DNA of 64,000 nt from an uncultured Pseudomonadota bacterium. GTDB taxonomy: Bacteria > Myxococcota_A > UBA796 > SXON01. Location: the NCBI GenBank assembly GCA_903875225.1, contig CAIQVJ010000043.1:62001-126000 (forward strand), read 5' to 3'. Below the pieces are notes generated by a model. It saw nothing but the letters and a program-made list of their open reading frames with translations. It searched no databases and was not told where the DNA came from. Of the stretch, positions 31,860-41,059 are shown piece after piece (the stretch's first letter is position 1; the number at the start of each line of letters is the position of its first letter). The translations under genes were made by a program, and so were the position numbers.

Positions 31860-34061
31860 TCAGCTGCAGGCCAACCGCCCGCCCCGGACCACGCAGCGCA
31901 GATCGGCGCCGGTCTCGGGCACCTGGACGATGGTCGACATCGGCACGGTGCCCTGGAGCGTGAGCCGGCAGGCGCCCGGCCGCGCGTCGAACCGTGCGAC
32001 CTGGTCGCCCGAGCTCAACGAGTCGCTGCCGTGCCAGCTGCCGCACTGGATCCCGACCTCGGCGATCGGCATGTCCGAGTCCAGCTTGATCTTGAGCGCG
32101 ACCGTCCGGACAGGAGCGGGCTGCACGGGAACCGGCGCCTGCCCACACAGGGGGCTCGTGAGCCCGTCGAGCCAGCTGATCTCGGCGTCCTGGCCGAGCT
32201 CGGCCACGCGCTGGCGCCACGTGTCCATCGGAGCGCCGCACACCTGGCCACCGAGCGACTTGTTCATCAACAGATCCGACCAGGCCATCAGCGCGCGGCC
32301 CTTCACGAGGTTGTGCGTGTCGCTCTGCATCAGGGTTCCCACGGTCGTGTGGAAGCTCTGGGTCTCGGCCGCCCCGGTGTCGGGGTTGACCCACTCGGCG
32401 GTGAACACGATGGGATCCGACGGCACGACCTGGCTGTGCCGGATCTTCAGATCCTGCAGGAACAGCTGCGAGGTGCCCGCGAAGTAGTTGATGGGCTGCA
32501 CATCCTCCTTGTTGGTGCTGGACTCCTCGCCGTAGAAGCGCTCCATCGCGAGGCTGGGCGGCAGGTCGACCGAGAAGTGCACGTCGCGGGCGATCGTGCG
32601 GGTGAGCGCGTCGAGGCCCACGCCGAACACGCGGTCCACCACCGCCTCCGACCCGAGGTACACGTAGGCGCCGTGGCCCTTCTCCGAGAGCTGGTCGAGC
32701 ACCTTGTCGTTGAAGTCGGTGCCCACCCCCACGGCGGTCAGGTTCACGCCGGCCTCCTCGTAGCCCCGACCGATCTCGGAGAGGATGTTGGGGTCGATCT
32801 GCCCCTCGTTCATCAACGCGTCGGTGATGAGCATCATGCGTTTGTTGCGGCCCGCCTCTCCCGTGCCGTTGGGGTTCCTGCCCGTCGCCAGGGAGTAGCC
32901 TTTCCCGAGCCCGAGCCCGAGGTTCGTCGAACCTCGCGGCTGGAGCTGGTTGATGGTGCCGGTGAGCACGCTCATGTCGTCACGGCCGACCACGAAGTTC
33001 TGGATGGGGGAGCAGAGCTCGTTGTCGAAGAGCACGAGATCCACGCGATCCCCGGGGTGCAGGCCCTCTGTCATCTTGAGAAGGCCCCGCTTGAGGTACT
33101 CCATGCGACCCTCCGCAGCCATGGAGCCGGACCGGTCCAGCACGAGCGTGAGGTCGAGTGGCCTGGGCGCGGGGTTGTAGCCTTTCACCGCGAAGCTCAC
33201 GGTGAGGGTGTCCGGGTCGGTCTGGGAGGCTGCGCCCAGCGCCGAGAACACATCTCCGGGCTTGACCTCCGCGGTGTCGAAGCTGAAGTAGTTGAGCAGC
33301 TCGTGGGGGCGGATCTCGCTCGTCTTGACCGGGCCGTGGTTCTGCAGGGCCCACAGGAGCCGCTGGGCCGACGCGAGGCTCATGCTGTCGTCGTTGGAGA
33401 GGTACACCGTGGCGCCCCAGTCCTGTTCGGGCTCCTGCTCCTCCTTCGCCCGCTCGGTGGAGGGGATCGTGGCCATCTGCTCGTCGTCGCCCCGATCGGC
33501 CTCGGGCACGCGGCGCGCGGAGGCCTTCTCCGCGTCCTTGCTCGAGGGCGCGTCCGACTTCGCGAGGCTGTCCATCGGCTTCTGGGGCGAGGGCGCCTTG
33601 GCCTTCTTGTCGGCGAGGTTCGCGGGCTCGCCGGCGCTCGTGCTCCCGTAGTCCGCTGCTGCCGAGCTCCCGAGGACCCCGCCGCCCAGCCCTGCGGACC
33701 CCGCGGGACCGGCCTCCGCGGCGGACCGCGCCGTGGAAGATGGCGCCTGCGCAACCACGGGCTGGGAAGCCGTCATCGGCGCCGGGGACGCGGGAGCTGC
33801 CGACACCGACGTGGGTGCCGGACGGGAGCCCGTGGACGCGGACTTCGCCGGGGTCGGGGCCGGGGGCGGGTAGCTGCGACTGCGCGTCGACTCGTACCGG
33901 CTGGCGAAGCACTCCTCCGTCACGAGCGGCGTGGTCGGCTGGACGACGGGCTCGATCGGCGTCGGACGCGTGGCCATCGGCTGCGGGTCGCGATCCTTGG
34001 CCGCGACCTGCGAGCTCGTGTTCATCCCGGTGCAGCAGAGGAGGAGGAGGAGAGAGGTCAT
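31860..34061 (-). CDS. VWA-domain lipoprotein of the YfbK type
   Basis: 733 residues. The leader MTSLLLLLCC has the lipobox Cys at position 9. Residues 30-210 are a disordered Ser/Ala/Pro then Lys/Glu-rich stalk. A VWA-associated N-terminal domain follows (YLSNDDSMSLASAQRLL, IRPHELLNYFSFD), as in YfbK-like proteins. The VWA has MIDAS residues DRSGS (about 308), Thr in PRGSTNLG and Asp in LITDALMNEG. A C-terminal beta domain ends with two cysteines (LRCVVRGGRLACS). GGAG lies 4 nt before the ATG at 34061. It probably binds protein ligands at the envelope; partner unknown. A long N-terminal extension to 34409 was rejected. Confidence 0.88.
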   Translation of the reverse strand: MTSLLLLLCCTGMNTSSQVAAKDRDPQPMATRPTPIEPVVQPTTPLVTEECFASRYESTRSRSYPPPAPTPAKSASTGSRPAPTSVSAAPASPAPMTASQPVVAQAPSSTARSAAEAGPAGSAGLGGGVLGSSAAADYGSTSAGEPANLADKKAKAPSPQKPMDSLAKSDAPSSKDAEKASARRVPEADRGDDEQMATIPSTERAKEEQEPEQDWGATVYLSNDDSMSLASAQRLLWALQNHGPVKTSEIRPHELLNYFSFDTAEVKPGDVFSALGAASQTDPDTLTVSFAVKGYNPAPRPLDLTLVLDRSGSMAAEGRMEYLKRGLLKMTEGLHPGDRVDLVLFDNELCSPIQNFVVGRDDMSVLTGTINQLQPRGSTNLGLGLGKGYSLATGRNPNGTGEAGRNKRMMLITDALMNEGQIDPNILSEIGRGYEEAGVNLTAVGVGTDFNDKVLDQLSEKGHGAYVYLGSEAVVDRVFGVGLDALTRTIARDVHFSVDLPPSLAMERFYGEESSTNKEDVQPINYFAGTSQLFLQDLKIRHSQVVPSDPIVFTAEWVNPDTGAAETQSFHTTVGTLMQSDTHNLVKGRALMAWSDLLMNKSLGGQVCGAPMDTWRQRVAELGQDAEISWLDGLTSPLCGQAPVPVQPAPVRTVALKIKLDSDMPIAEVGIQCGSWHGSDSLSSGDQVARFDARPGACRLTLQGTVPMSTIVQVPETGADLRCVVRGGRLACS

Positions 34062-34195
34062 TGGACTCCAGTAGGTTCGTGGGGAGAACGGCGCCGCGTT
34101 TTGGGTCTTACACCGGCTGCAAACAAAAGGGGACAGGACGGACGGCGTAGCGGGGTGGGTCGCCGTTGCCCGGGGGATCCGCGATCCGCGCGAGA

Positions 34196-34201
34196 TAGTC
34201 C
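34196..34201 (+). promoter_or_regulatory. Possible -10 (TAGTCC) for leaderless lipoprotein gene
   Basis: GATAGTCC ends 6 nt before the GTG at 34208 and no Shine-Dalgarno is present. The 3' half of the hexamer is poor and no -35 was found. Confidence 0.3.
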
Positions 34202-34207
34202 GTCCGG

Positions 34208-35608
34208 GTGCTGCTCCTGCTGCTCGCGTGCAAGCCCCACCCGGACCCCCTGCCCAACGCGATCGGCGTGCTCTCGGACAGCGGGAACGAGCGCGTGGTC
34301 TACGTCGCGCTCGCCAGTCGCACACTGCTGTACTCGCTGGAGTTGCCCGCGCTGCACCCCGACGACTGCGGGACCGAGTACGGCGGCACCGCGCCCGACA
34401 ACGCGACATGCCTGCCGTTCCAGACCGATCCCGAGGTGGTGACCGACGAGACCGGCCCCCACGACGAGGTGGTCGTGGAGTACGACCGTCAGGCGAAGGA
34501 CGACTTTTTCGAGCGATCAGCCATCGAGCGCGTGCGGCTCGGCACGACGCCCGAGGTCGTGTGGCGCCTGGACGCCCTCGACTTTCTCACGAACTACGCG
34601 GACCGAACGGACATCTGCGCGCAGGCGAACCCCTGCGACCCCGTGGGCGTCGACCCCGGCGAACCCCTCGAAGCCGCGTTGCGCTGCCGACTCGCGCACG
34701 CCCACGACTTCGACATCCTCGCCGAGGACACCGCCAGCGTGGACCTCCTGATCGCCGACACCACGAACGAGCGGGTGCTCTCCGTGCACCTCGACAAGGC
34801 CACCACCTGCGGGGTCGTGACCGACGTGATGGACGACTCGACCACGCCCGGCTGGGTCCGCGGGCGCACCCCGAACGACGTCGACGCGGTCCCACTCGAC
34901 AACGGCGACACCGGCGTGCTCGTGACCTTCCGCGCGTCCAACCCGGACACGGTGCCCGACGGCGGCGACGGCAACGGGTTTGCGATGCTCTACGTCCCGG
35001 GCATGCTCGGTTGGGACCAGGCCTGGACCTTCCCTGCCTCGGGATTCCTGAATTCGCCGCATGACACCAGCATCGTCACCTCGGCATCCGGCGCACGGTT
35101 TCTCGTCGGGGCCCACTCCGACGGGAACGGGCAACACCTGCAGGCCGACTGGCTGCAGACCACCGACTCGCTCGGCAGCATCAGCGTCGCGGCCCTGCCA
35201 GACCTGCTCGCCCCCCCCGACTACCGCTACGACGTCGTGATCGCGCCCTCGGACGACGACCCGGGCATCGGCTTTCTGCGCTCGGCCCACCCGTACCGCA
35301 CCGGCGTGGATGGTCCGGGCGACGAGAGCGCCGCCACCGACTGGATCCTCGCCGACTCGGGGTGCATGTCGGAGCAGGCGGGGTGCCCGCACACCCCGAG
35401 CATCCGGGCCATCCAGTTCGATCTGGACGACCCGCTGGACAGTGACGCGAGCGGCGCCTTCGAGCCCGGACGTGCCGGACAGACCTTCCTCTCCGCGCTG
35501 CCCACCGGGGACCCGCTGGACTGCGGGTTCGCGGTGCCCTACGTCGTGGACCTCATCTGGCACGCCGGCGACGGGATCCCGGCCACCGGCGAAGCCTGCG
35601 AGCAGTAG
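34208..35608 (+). CDS. Lipoprotein, probable beta-propeller (arylsulfotransferase-like), function unknown
   Basis: 466 residues. The leader is the shortest in the window: seven residues (MLLLLLA) before Cys8, and no earlier in-frame start exists. The mature part is acidic, beta-rich and repetitive in the way of a propeller (LLIADTTNERVLSVHLDK, VDAVPLDNGDTGVLVTF, GFLNSPHDTSIVTSASG). HDTS and the D-N-G blocks recall arylsulfotransferase-like proteins such as the one at 57445, but catalytic histidines cannot be assigned. Several paired cysteines suggest disulfides (DICAQANPCD, SGCMSEQAGCPH). GTG start; convergent with the small membrane protein. Function unknown. Confidence 0.82.
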   Translation: MLLLLLACKPHPDPLPNAIGVLSDSGNERVVYVALASRTLLYSLELPALHPDDCGTEYGGTAPDNATCLPFQTDPEVVTDETGPHDEVVVEYDRQAKDDFFERSAIERVRLGTTPEVVWRLDALDFLTNYADRTDICAQANPCDPVGVDPGEPLEAALRCRLAHAHDFDILAEDTASVDLLIADTTNERVLSVHLDKATTCGVVTDVMDDSTTPGWVRGRTPNDVDAVPLDNGDTGVLVTFRASNPDTVPDGGDGNGFAMLYVPGMLGWDQAWTFPASGFLNSPHDTSIVTSASGARFLVGAHSDGNGQHLQADWLQTTDSLGSISVAALPDLLAPPDYRYDVVIAPSDDDPGIGFLRSAHPYRTGVDGPGDESAATDWILADSGCMSEQAGCPHTPSIRAIQFDLDDPLDSDASGAFEPGRAGQTFLSALPTGDPLDCGFAVPYVVDLIWHAGDGIPATGEACEQ

Positions 35609-35630
35609 CCCGCACGGATCACCGCCGCGA

Positions 35631-35909
35631 CTACCTGGTCGTGATCAGCGCGTACACGACGATCCCGATGGTCCCGAGGATCGCGCATGAGAACACACCG
35701 AAGAAGAACACCGTGAACACACAGCCCCAGATCAGGTTGTCCACGAAGCGGCTGATGGCGCGCTCGACGTGCTTGATGATGTTGGCCGGCAGGTAGGGGC
35801 GGATCAGCCGCCAGATGTAGCGCTCGACGTAGCTCCACAGGAGGATGCCGATCGCACCGCCAGCAGCTTGGGCGGCGGTCGGGGGGGGTGGCGGAAGCTG
35901 TTCGGACAT
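35631..35909 (-). CDS. Small two-helix membrane protein
   Basis: 92 residues. A Pro-rich N-terminus (EQLPPPPPTAAQAAGG) is followed by a hydrophobic segment (AIGILLWSYVERYIW), an amphipathic basic helix (IIKHVERAISRFVDN) and a strongly hydrophobic helix (LIWGCVFTVFFFGVFSCAILGTIGIVVY). A TAGGTG element lies 7 nt before the ATG. It sits between the convergent propeller-like lipoprotein gene and the hydrolase gene. No family was recognised; a role in membrane structure or transport assistance is possible. Confidence 0.75.
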   Translation of the reverse strand: MSEQLPPPPPTAAQAAGGAIGILLWSYVERYIWRLIRPYLPANIIKHVERAISRFVDNLIWGCVFTVFFFGVFSCAILGTIGIVVYALITTR

Positions 35910-35956
35910 GCCGCGGCACCTATCAAGATATCGGCCGCCGGCCCCGCTGAACCCGT

Positions 35957-36697
35957 CTACGGCCAGATCCCTCCGACCACCTCGCCGTGGCCTGCACCGG
36001 GCACATCCACGAACTTCGCCCCCGGGATCGCGCCCGCGAGCGTCCGACCCTCCTCGACCGGGACGACGGCGTCCCTGTCCCCATGCAGGATCACTGTGGG
36101 GACGTGCACATCGGCAGCGCGGCTCAACGAGTCCATCCTGTCCCAGAGCAGCCATCGCACGGGCAACCAGGGGTACTGCCATGCCGCGACGTCCACCAGC
36201 GAGGTGTACGGCGCGAACAGCACCAACCGCGAGCACAGGCCCTCGGCCGCCATCGCGACCGCGATCCCTGTTCCCAGCGAGTGGGCAGCGCACTCCGGCC
36301 GCGCGCCCACGGCCTGGATCAGGGCCCGCCCGGCGTCGAGCATGCCGGCTTCACTCGGCCCCGCTCCGACCGAATACCCGTACCCGGGGTAGTCGACCGC
36401 GGCGAAGCCCTTCCCGATCGCGCGCATCTTCTCGTTCACCCACAACACGTCCGCCAACTGCTCGCCGTTGCCGTGAAACCAGACGACCATGGGCTCGGCC
36501 GACCGGATCAGCGCAGGCACCGTCCCGCCAGGCACCGCGAGGTCGACCCGCCGGACGCCCTCCACCTCTGGAATGGGCTCCGGTGCCCTGAGGAACCCCG
36601 GGAACACCAGCGCACGTTGGCCAGCCGTCATGCAGGCGACGACGATGACGTAGGCGATCAGCGGCGCGAGCAGCAGGCGTCGGCCAGCGACCCTCAC
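35957..36697 (-). CDS. Membrane-anchored alpha/beta-hydrolase
   Basis: 246 residues. An N-terminal helix (LLLAPLIAYVIVVACMTAG) anchors the protein. The hydrolase fold shows the oxyanion loop WFHGNGEQ, a nucleophile elbow CAAHSLGTG in which the first glycine of GxSxG is Ala, the Asp loop ILHGDRDAVVP and the His loop GAGHGEVVGG. Residue order fits the prolyl-oligopeptidase or BEM46-like branch of serine hydrolases. The GTG start overlaps the GST stop (GTGA). It is the last gene of the GldA-GldG-like operon. The substrate is unknown. Confidence 0.87.
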   Translation of the reverse strand: MRVAGRRLLLAPLIAYVIVVACMTAGQRALVFPGFLRAPEPIPEVEGVRRVDLAVPGGTVPALIRSAEPMVVWFHGNGEQLADVLWVNEKMRAIGKGFAAVDYPGYGYSVGAGPSEAGMLDAGRALIQAVGARPECAAHSLGTGIAVAMAAEGLCSRLVLFAPYTSLVDVAAWQYPWLPVRWLLWDRMDSLSRAADVHVPTVILHGDRDAVVPVEEGRTLAGAIPGAKFVDVPGAGHGEVVGGIWP

Positions 36698-37275
36698 CCC
36701 GGAGCCCGGGTCCCCACGAACGACGGTCGGCCCGACCAGCGGTCCACCACGCCGATGAGCGCCGCGTGCTGCACGGGCCAGGCGGAGCGGAGCTTGAACC
36801 ACTCCAGCGTGGTGACGAGCGCGATCGTGTCCAGCGTGAGCGCCTGGCCGAGCCTGCCGACCTCCACCTGGTCGGTCACCCAGGTCATGGCGGCGTCGAT
36901 GCGGGCGCGCTGCTTCACGAGGTAGGGCACGCCGAGGTCCACCGCATCGCGCTTCATGTAGAACAGCGCGATGGCAGCGTCCAGCCCGGCGTCGATCGCC
37001 GCGATGCGCAGGCGTCCGTCGAGATCGAGGGCGGGGATCACCCCCGGCGGGCCGGCCACGAGCACATCGTGGATGATCGCCGAATCCCAGAGCACCCGCC
37101 CGTCGTCGAACCGCACCGTCGGGATCTTCCACGTGGGGCACACCGCGACGAGCTCGTCCTGCACGCCCGGGTCGTTGGTGTTGCGCAGGGTGAACGGCAC
37201 ACCCAGCTCGGTCGCCAGCACGCGGGTGCGACGAACGTAGGGGGAGGTCGGGGTGCCCCAGAGCGTGAGGGCCAC
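36694..37275 (-). CDS. Glutathione S-transferase-like protein
   Basis: 193 residues. The N-terminal thioredoxin-like half (LTLWGTPTSPYVRRTRVLATELG, CPTWKIPTVRFDDGRVLWDS) has the cis-Pro of KIPTV and a D-S pair (WDSAII) that binds the gamma-glutamyl group of glutathione in GSTs. The C-terminal half is all-helical. The likely active residue is Ser in TSPY. It is cytoplasmic. The GTG start is 3 nt after the DUF4340-like gene stop. Why a GST belongs to an ABC-transporter operon is unclear; a stress or chaperone-like role is possible. Confidence 0.88.
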   Translation of the reverse strand: MALTLWGTPTSPYVRRTRVLATELGVPFTLRNTNDPGVQDELVAVCPTWKIPTVRFDDGRVLWDSAIIHDVLVAGPPGVIPALDLDGRLRIAAIDAGLDAAIALFYMKRDAVDLGVPYLVKQRARIDAAMTWVTDQVEVGRLGQALTLDTIALVTTLEWFKLRSAWPVQHAALIGVVDRWSGRPSFVGTRAPG

Positions 37276-37278
37276 GAA

Positions 37279-38499
37279 CTAGCCCGGACGCGGGGTGAGG
37301 CTGGGCGGAGCGCCCGGACGCAACGGCCTCGGGGCGCCGGGGGGACCGCCCGGAGGGCCGTGACCGCCGGGCGGCTTGTCGGGCGCAGGCGGCTTCGTGA
37401 GCGCAGGCGGCGGCTTCTGCGGCTTGACCTTCTCGGGCGGCACGCGACCCTCGAGGATGTCGTCCACGTCGGAGAAGCTGTCCTCGGCCGGGCCCTTCGA
37501 GAGCTTCACGAGGCCGCGTACGAACTCCCCGCGCGCGTACCAGTTGTCCCCGTCACGCAGCACGTGGATGGTCTGCTCGGGCTTGCCGTCGGCGCGCAGC
37601 GTGAGGTCGAAGGCCGCGACGAGCGTGGCGGGCTCGGTGCCGTCCTGCACGTAGGCCGTCGACTTCAGCTTGAGCGCTGTGTCCACCCAGTTGGAGAAGG
37701 TCGCGTCCTTGTCGGACACGATGGGCGCGGCATCTGCGGGGGCAGCGCCATCAGCGGGGGCGGCTGCAGGCACGGCGGGTGCGCCGCCCCCCTCACGCGC
37801 CCAGTAGGCCGCTGCCTTGTCGTCCTTGTTCTTGTGGTTCCAGGTGACCGTGCTGGCCCCTTGACCGAGCGAGGCGCCGGTGATCTCCTCGGGCTTCAGA
37901 TCCGTGAGCGAGCGCTCGGGGAGCCGTGTGGCTGCGAACTTCAAGGACTTGAACACCTCGTCGTCGACCACGTAGATGTGGCCAGAGGCGGTGTCCTTCA
38001 CGTAGCGGTCCTTGGTGCCGTAGGTCTCGCCCCCGAGCGAGAGGGAGCGCTCCTTGCCATCCAGGGTCACGGTGAGCGTGGTGTCCGGCGCCGTGAGGCC
38101 GAAGGACTCGATCTTGTCAGCAGGAACGTCGTCGAGCGAGCGCACGGCCATCAGCGGCGCGAGGCCGTCCACGAGCTTGTCGGCGGCACTGCCCGCCTTG
38201 AACTTCGTGACCTTGGTCTCGCTGGTCTCGGTGGACTCGCCGGGCTTGTCGGGGTTCGGGGCCTTCTTCTTCTTGACCTCGGTCACGGTCACCCACCCGT
38301 AGCTGCCGAGCCCGTCGTTGCGGACCTCGTACTCGACGGTGAGATCGGGTGCCGTGTACACGGCCTTCTGCAGGTCGCTCTTCTTGCCATCGAACAGTAC
38401 CGTCCCCACCCGGGGCTTCTCCTGGTCTGCGGTGAAGTGCATCCAGGACATGCTCAACGTGACGAGCAGGATCCCGCCGAACAACGCAACTGACTTCAT
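37279..38499 (-). CDS. DUF4340-like membrane-anchored protein of the GldA/GldG ABC cluster
   Basis: 406 residues. One N-terminal membrane helix (MKSVALFGGILLVTLSMSW) is followed by an extracytoplasmic domain with the repeating beta units of DUF4340 proteins (ESFGLTAPDTTLTVTLDGKE, GHIYVVDDEVFKSL). A middle Ala/Pro stretch and a long Pro/Gly-rich tail (about 365-406) are low complexity. In many genomes such proteins follow GldG-type genes in ABC clusters, exactly as here. The ATG overlaps the GldG-like stop (ATGA). It is probably a periplasmic part of the ABC assembly. Confidence 0.88.
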   Translation of the reverse strand: MKSVALFGGILLVTLSMSWMHFTADQEKPRVGTVLFDGKKSDLQKAVYTAPDLTVEYEVRNDGLGSYGWVTVTEVKKKKAPNPDKPGESTETSETKVTKFKAGSAADKLVDGLAPLMAVRSLDDVPADKIESFGLTAPDTTLTVTLDGKERSLSLGGETYGTKDRYVKDTASGHIYVVDDEVFKSLKFAATRLPERSLTDLKPEEITGASLGQGASTVTWNHKNKDDKAAAYWAREGGGAPAVPAAAPADGAAPADAAPIVSDKDATFSNWVDTALKLKSTAYVQDGTEPATLVAAFDLTLRADGKPEQTIHVLRDGDNWYARGEFVRGLVKLSKGPAEDSFSDVDDILEGRVPPEKVKPQKPPPALTKPPAPDKPPGGHGPPGGPPGAPRPLRPGAPPSLTPRPG

Positions 38500-40337
38500 G
38501 ACGCATTCCCCTTCGAACGGCGGGCGCGAACCCGCAGCATGCCACCGAGCAGGACGAGGGCGGGGACGAGCAGACTGGTCCCATAGAACCACATCGCCTC
38601 CCCCTCCTTCGTGTGTTGGATCTTGATGTCCTCCTCGTCTTCCGTCTCGCCGGTGAGCGCAGGATCCTGCGTGAGCCAGCCGACCGTGGAGACCAGGTAG
38701 ACCGCGTTGGCCTGGTTCCGGAGCACGGCGTTCGACATCCAGGTCGCGTCGCCGATCACCGCCGCACGCCACTCCTTGCCACCTTCGGCAGGCCCACTCG
38801 CGACGCTCGCGATCTCCCAGCCGCCGCGCTTCTCACCGACCATCGAGACCGTGCCGTCCGCCGCGGGCTTCGGGTCCTTGTCGAACTCGAAATTGCCGTT
38901 CGTGTCCGCCCACCACTCGGGCATGCCCTTCATGATGTTGGTCACCTTGCCCGGGTGATCCTGCAATTCCGCGATGCTGCCGACGCCCGGCGCGATGAAC
39001 GTGGCCTGGGCAGCGTTCTTGGAGAGCGTCGTGACAGACTCGTGCGAGCTGTACTTGTTCGTGCCGACGAAGGCGCGGTCGCCCGGGCCCCCGGTGACCT
39101 TCAGGAAGGCCTTGTCGGAGAGCAGCGGGAGGTCGCCGAAGCCGACGCCCGCGAGCGCGGCGACAGCGGGATCGCTGATGTCATCGGGGCCGGACGCTGG
39201 CTCCATGCTGATGAACAGCGCGCCGCCGCGGTCGCGGTAGTCCTGCAGGGACTTCACCTCCTCGGGGAGGAACAGGCGCTTCGGACCGACGATGAACACC
39301 ATGGCAGCGTCATCCGGGACCGCCTGGGCGAGACCCGTGCCGGCGCCCAGCTCCTTGACCTTGAGGTTCAACCCCTCGAGCACCGCCTTGGCCATCGCGA
39401 TGTTGCTGAAGTCGTCGACCGCGTTCTTCCAGTACAGCTCCTCGTGGCCGACCGTGAAGTAGACGGTGCGCTTCTCGCGAGCGATCTTCAACAGCGCGGT
39501 CTGCACCTTGCTGTCGAGCTTACGCAGGTCCTTCCTCGCCTTGTCGATGTCGTCGTCGAGCTTGACGGACTCCGTCTGCTCGTCGTCCCCCTCGCCCTTC
39601 ACGAACACGATGGTCCCGTTGTCCTTCACCTTCCAGGCCTTGGCCTGCTCGGGGTCCATGGTCTGATCCATGACCTCGACAGAGAGGTTCGCTCCCGCGA
39701 GGTCGTCGAAGTACGGCCGGACCTCCCGCAGGACCTCGCTCGTGGGGGGGAAGAACAGCACCACCCGGATGGGGGCCGAGAGGCTGTCCACCGCTGCGCG
39801 CGTGGAGGTCCCGACCGCCGTGGTCTTGAAGAAGCCGAAGTCCCAGCGCTTGTTGTTCTCCGTCGCCAGGTAATTGATCGGGAACAGCATGCTGATGCCG
39901 AGCGCCACAGCGAGGCCGCCCTCCAGCGCGTTCTTCAGCCGGCCGGGGTGCACGCTGTGCGGGCTGGCGGAGAGCGTCGCGTCAATCGCGAAGGCCGGCA
40001 GCGCACCGATCACCCAGACCAACGGGACGAGCGCCTGGAGCCCGACCTGGAGGTGGTTCGCCGTCTCGATCGCGAGGCCGAGCATGGCCACACTGTCCTT
40101 GAGCGCGGCCACGTACAGGAGCCCAGAGCTCATCGAGAGCACGAAGAAGCCGATCGCGAGGCGCGTGGCGCTCGGGTGCCGCTTCCAGCTTGCCGCGCGG
40201 GCCAACAGCGCGCCCACGGCGAGGGCGAGCCCGAGGAGGATCAACGGCCAACGCACCGCGTCGTTCCCCGAGAACATGCGCTCGGCGAGGAAGATCGACA
40301 GGCTGCCGATGACATAGAGAATGCTGGGGGTACTCAT
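38496..40337 (-). CDS. GldG-like ABC transporter auxiliary protein
   Basis: 613 residues. Four or five N-terminal membrane helices (PLILLGLALAVGALLA, LAIGFFVLSMSSGLLYVA) precede an extracytoplasmic GldG/IFT52-type domain (about 180-540): VRVVLFFPPTSEVLREVRPYF, VFIVGPKRLFLPEEV, LQDYRDRGGALFISMEP. A last helix (YGTSLLVPALVLLGGML) anchors the C-terminus. GGAGG 5 nt before the ATG at 40337, which overlaps the permease stop, decides the start; an in-frame GTG 6 nt upstream is less likely. It works with the ATPase and permease encoded before it. Confidence 0.9.
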   Translation of the reverse strand: MSTPSILYVIGSLSIFLAERMFSGNDAVRWPLILLGLALAVGALLARAASWKRHPSATRLAIGFFVLSMSSGLLYVAALKDSVAMLGLAIETANHLQVGLQALVPLVWVIGALPAFAIDATLSASPHSVHPGRLKNALEGGLAVALGISMLFPINYLATENNKRWDFGFFKTTAVGTSTRAAVDSLSAPIRVVLFFPPTSEVLREVRPYFDDLAGANLSVEVMDQTMDPEQAKAWKVKDNGTIVFVKGEGDDEQTESVKLDDDIDKARKDLRKLDSKVQTALLKIAREKRTVYFTVGHEELYWKNAVDDFSNIAMAKAVLEGLNLKVKELGAGTGLAQAVPDDAAMVFIVGPKRLFLPEEVKSLQDYRDRGGALFISMEPASGPDDISDPAVAALAGVGFGDLPLLSDKAFLKVTGGPGDRAFVGTNKYSSHESVTTLSKNAAQATFIAPGVGSIAELQDHPGKVTNIMKGMPEWWADTNGNFEFDKDPKPAADGTVSMVGEKRGGWEIASVASGPAEGGKEWRAAVIGDATWMSNAVLRNQANAVYLVSTVGWLTQDPALTGETEDEEDIKIQHTKEGEAMWFYGTSLLVPALVLLGGMLRVRARRSKGNAS

Positions 40338-41059
40338 TCCCACCTCCGCGCGATCAAGGAGCGCGTGGCCAGTAAGAGGAAGGCAAAGCTCACGGACACG
40401 AAGAACACGACGCCCTCGGTGTTGATGCGGCCTTCCTGGAAGGGTTGAAACTGCTTGTCGAAGAACGCCATGTACGCGAAGAGCCCCTTGAACGGCGGGT
40501 CGAGCACGCGCGAGAGCATCCAGGAGAGCACGAAGAACAGCGTGCCGGCCGCTCCGATGATCAGCGCCACGAGCTGGTTCTTGCTGATCGCCGAGGCCCA
40601 GGTGCCGATGGCGATCCCCGCGGCGCCGAGGAGGCTCACCCCGAGGTAGCCGACACCGATCTGTTCAGGGCTCACCTTGCCGTTCACGAAGATCATCGCC
40701 GGCATGTACGCGGTGAGCACCAGGAAGAGCGCGAGGAACATGAGCCCGGAGAGGTACTTGCCGATCACCGCCTGCGTCTCCGAGAGCGGCGACGACTCGA
40801 GCAGCACGATCGTGCCCGTCTGGCGCTCCTCGGCGAACAGCCGCATCGTGATCGCGACACCCGCGAAGAGCACGATGCCGCCGGTCAGGAAGAAGAAGTC
40901 CGTCAACACCTCGGCCGAGAGGCGCGGGGTGGAGGAGAGCGCGAACGCGTTGAACAGGATCCCGTCGATGAGCAGCGCCAGCGACAGGATGAGCCAGCCC
41001 CACATCGTATTGATGAACGCCGAGAAATCGCGGCGCGCGATCAGCCAGATACCACTCAC
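40334..41059 (-). CDS. ABC transporter permease, GldF-like
   Basis: 241 residues with six hydrophobic helices. LIARRDFSAFINTMWGWLIL at the start, ITMRLFAEERQTGTIVLLES (the ABC-2 E-E-R-Q/K-x-G-T loop) and the final ATRSLIARRW are typical of GldF-type ABC-2 permeases. It forms the membrane channel for the GldA-like ATPase, with the GldG-like protein as partner. GTG start overlapping the ATPase stop (GTGA). The cargo is unknown; the same gene set supports gliding in Bacteroidota but is also found in non-gliding bacteria. Confidence 0.92.
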   Translation of the reverse strand: MSGIWLIARRDFSAFINTMWGWLILSLALLIDGILFNAFALSSTPRLSAEVLTDFFFLTGGIVLFAGVAITMRLFAEERQTGTIVLLESSPLSETQAVIGKYLSGLMFLALFLVLTAYMPAMIFVNGKVSPEQIGVGYLGVSLLGAAGIAIGTWASAISKNQLVALIIGAAGTLFFVLSWMLSRVLDPPFKGLFAYMAFFDKQFQPFQEGRINTEGVVFFVSVSFAFLLLATRSLIARRWE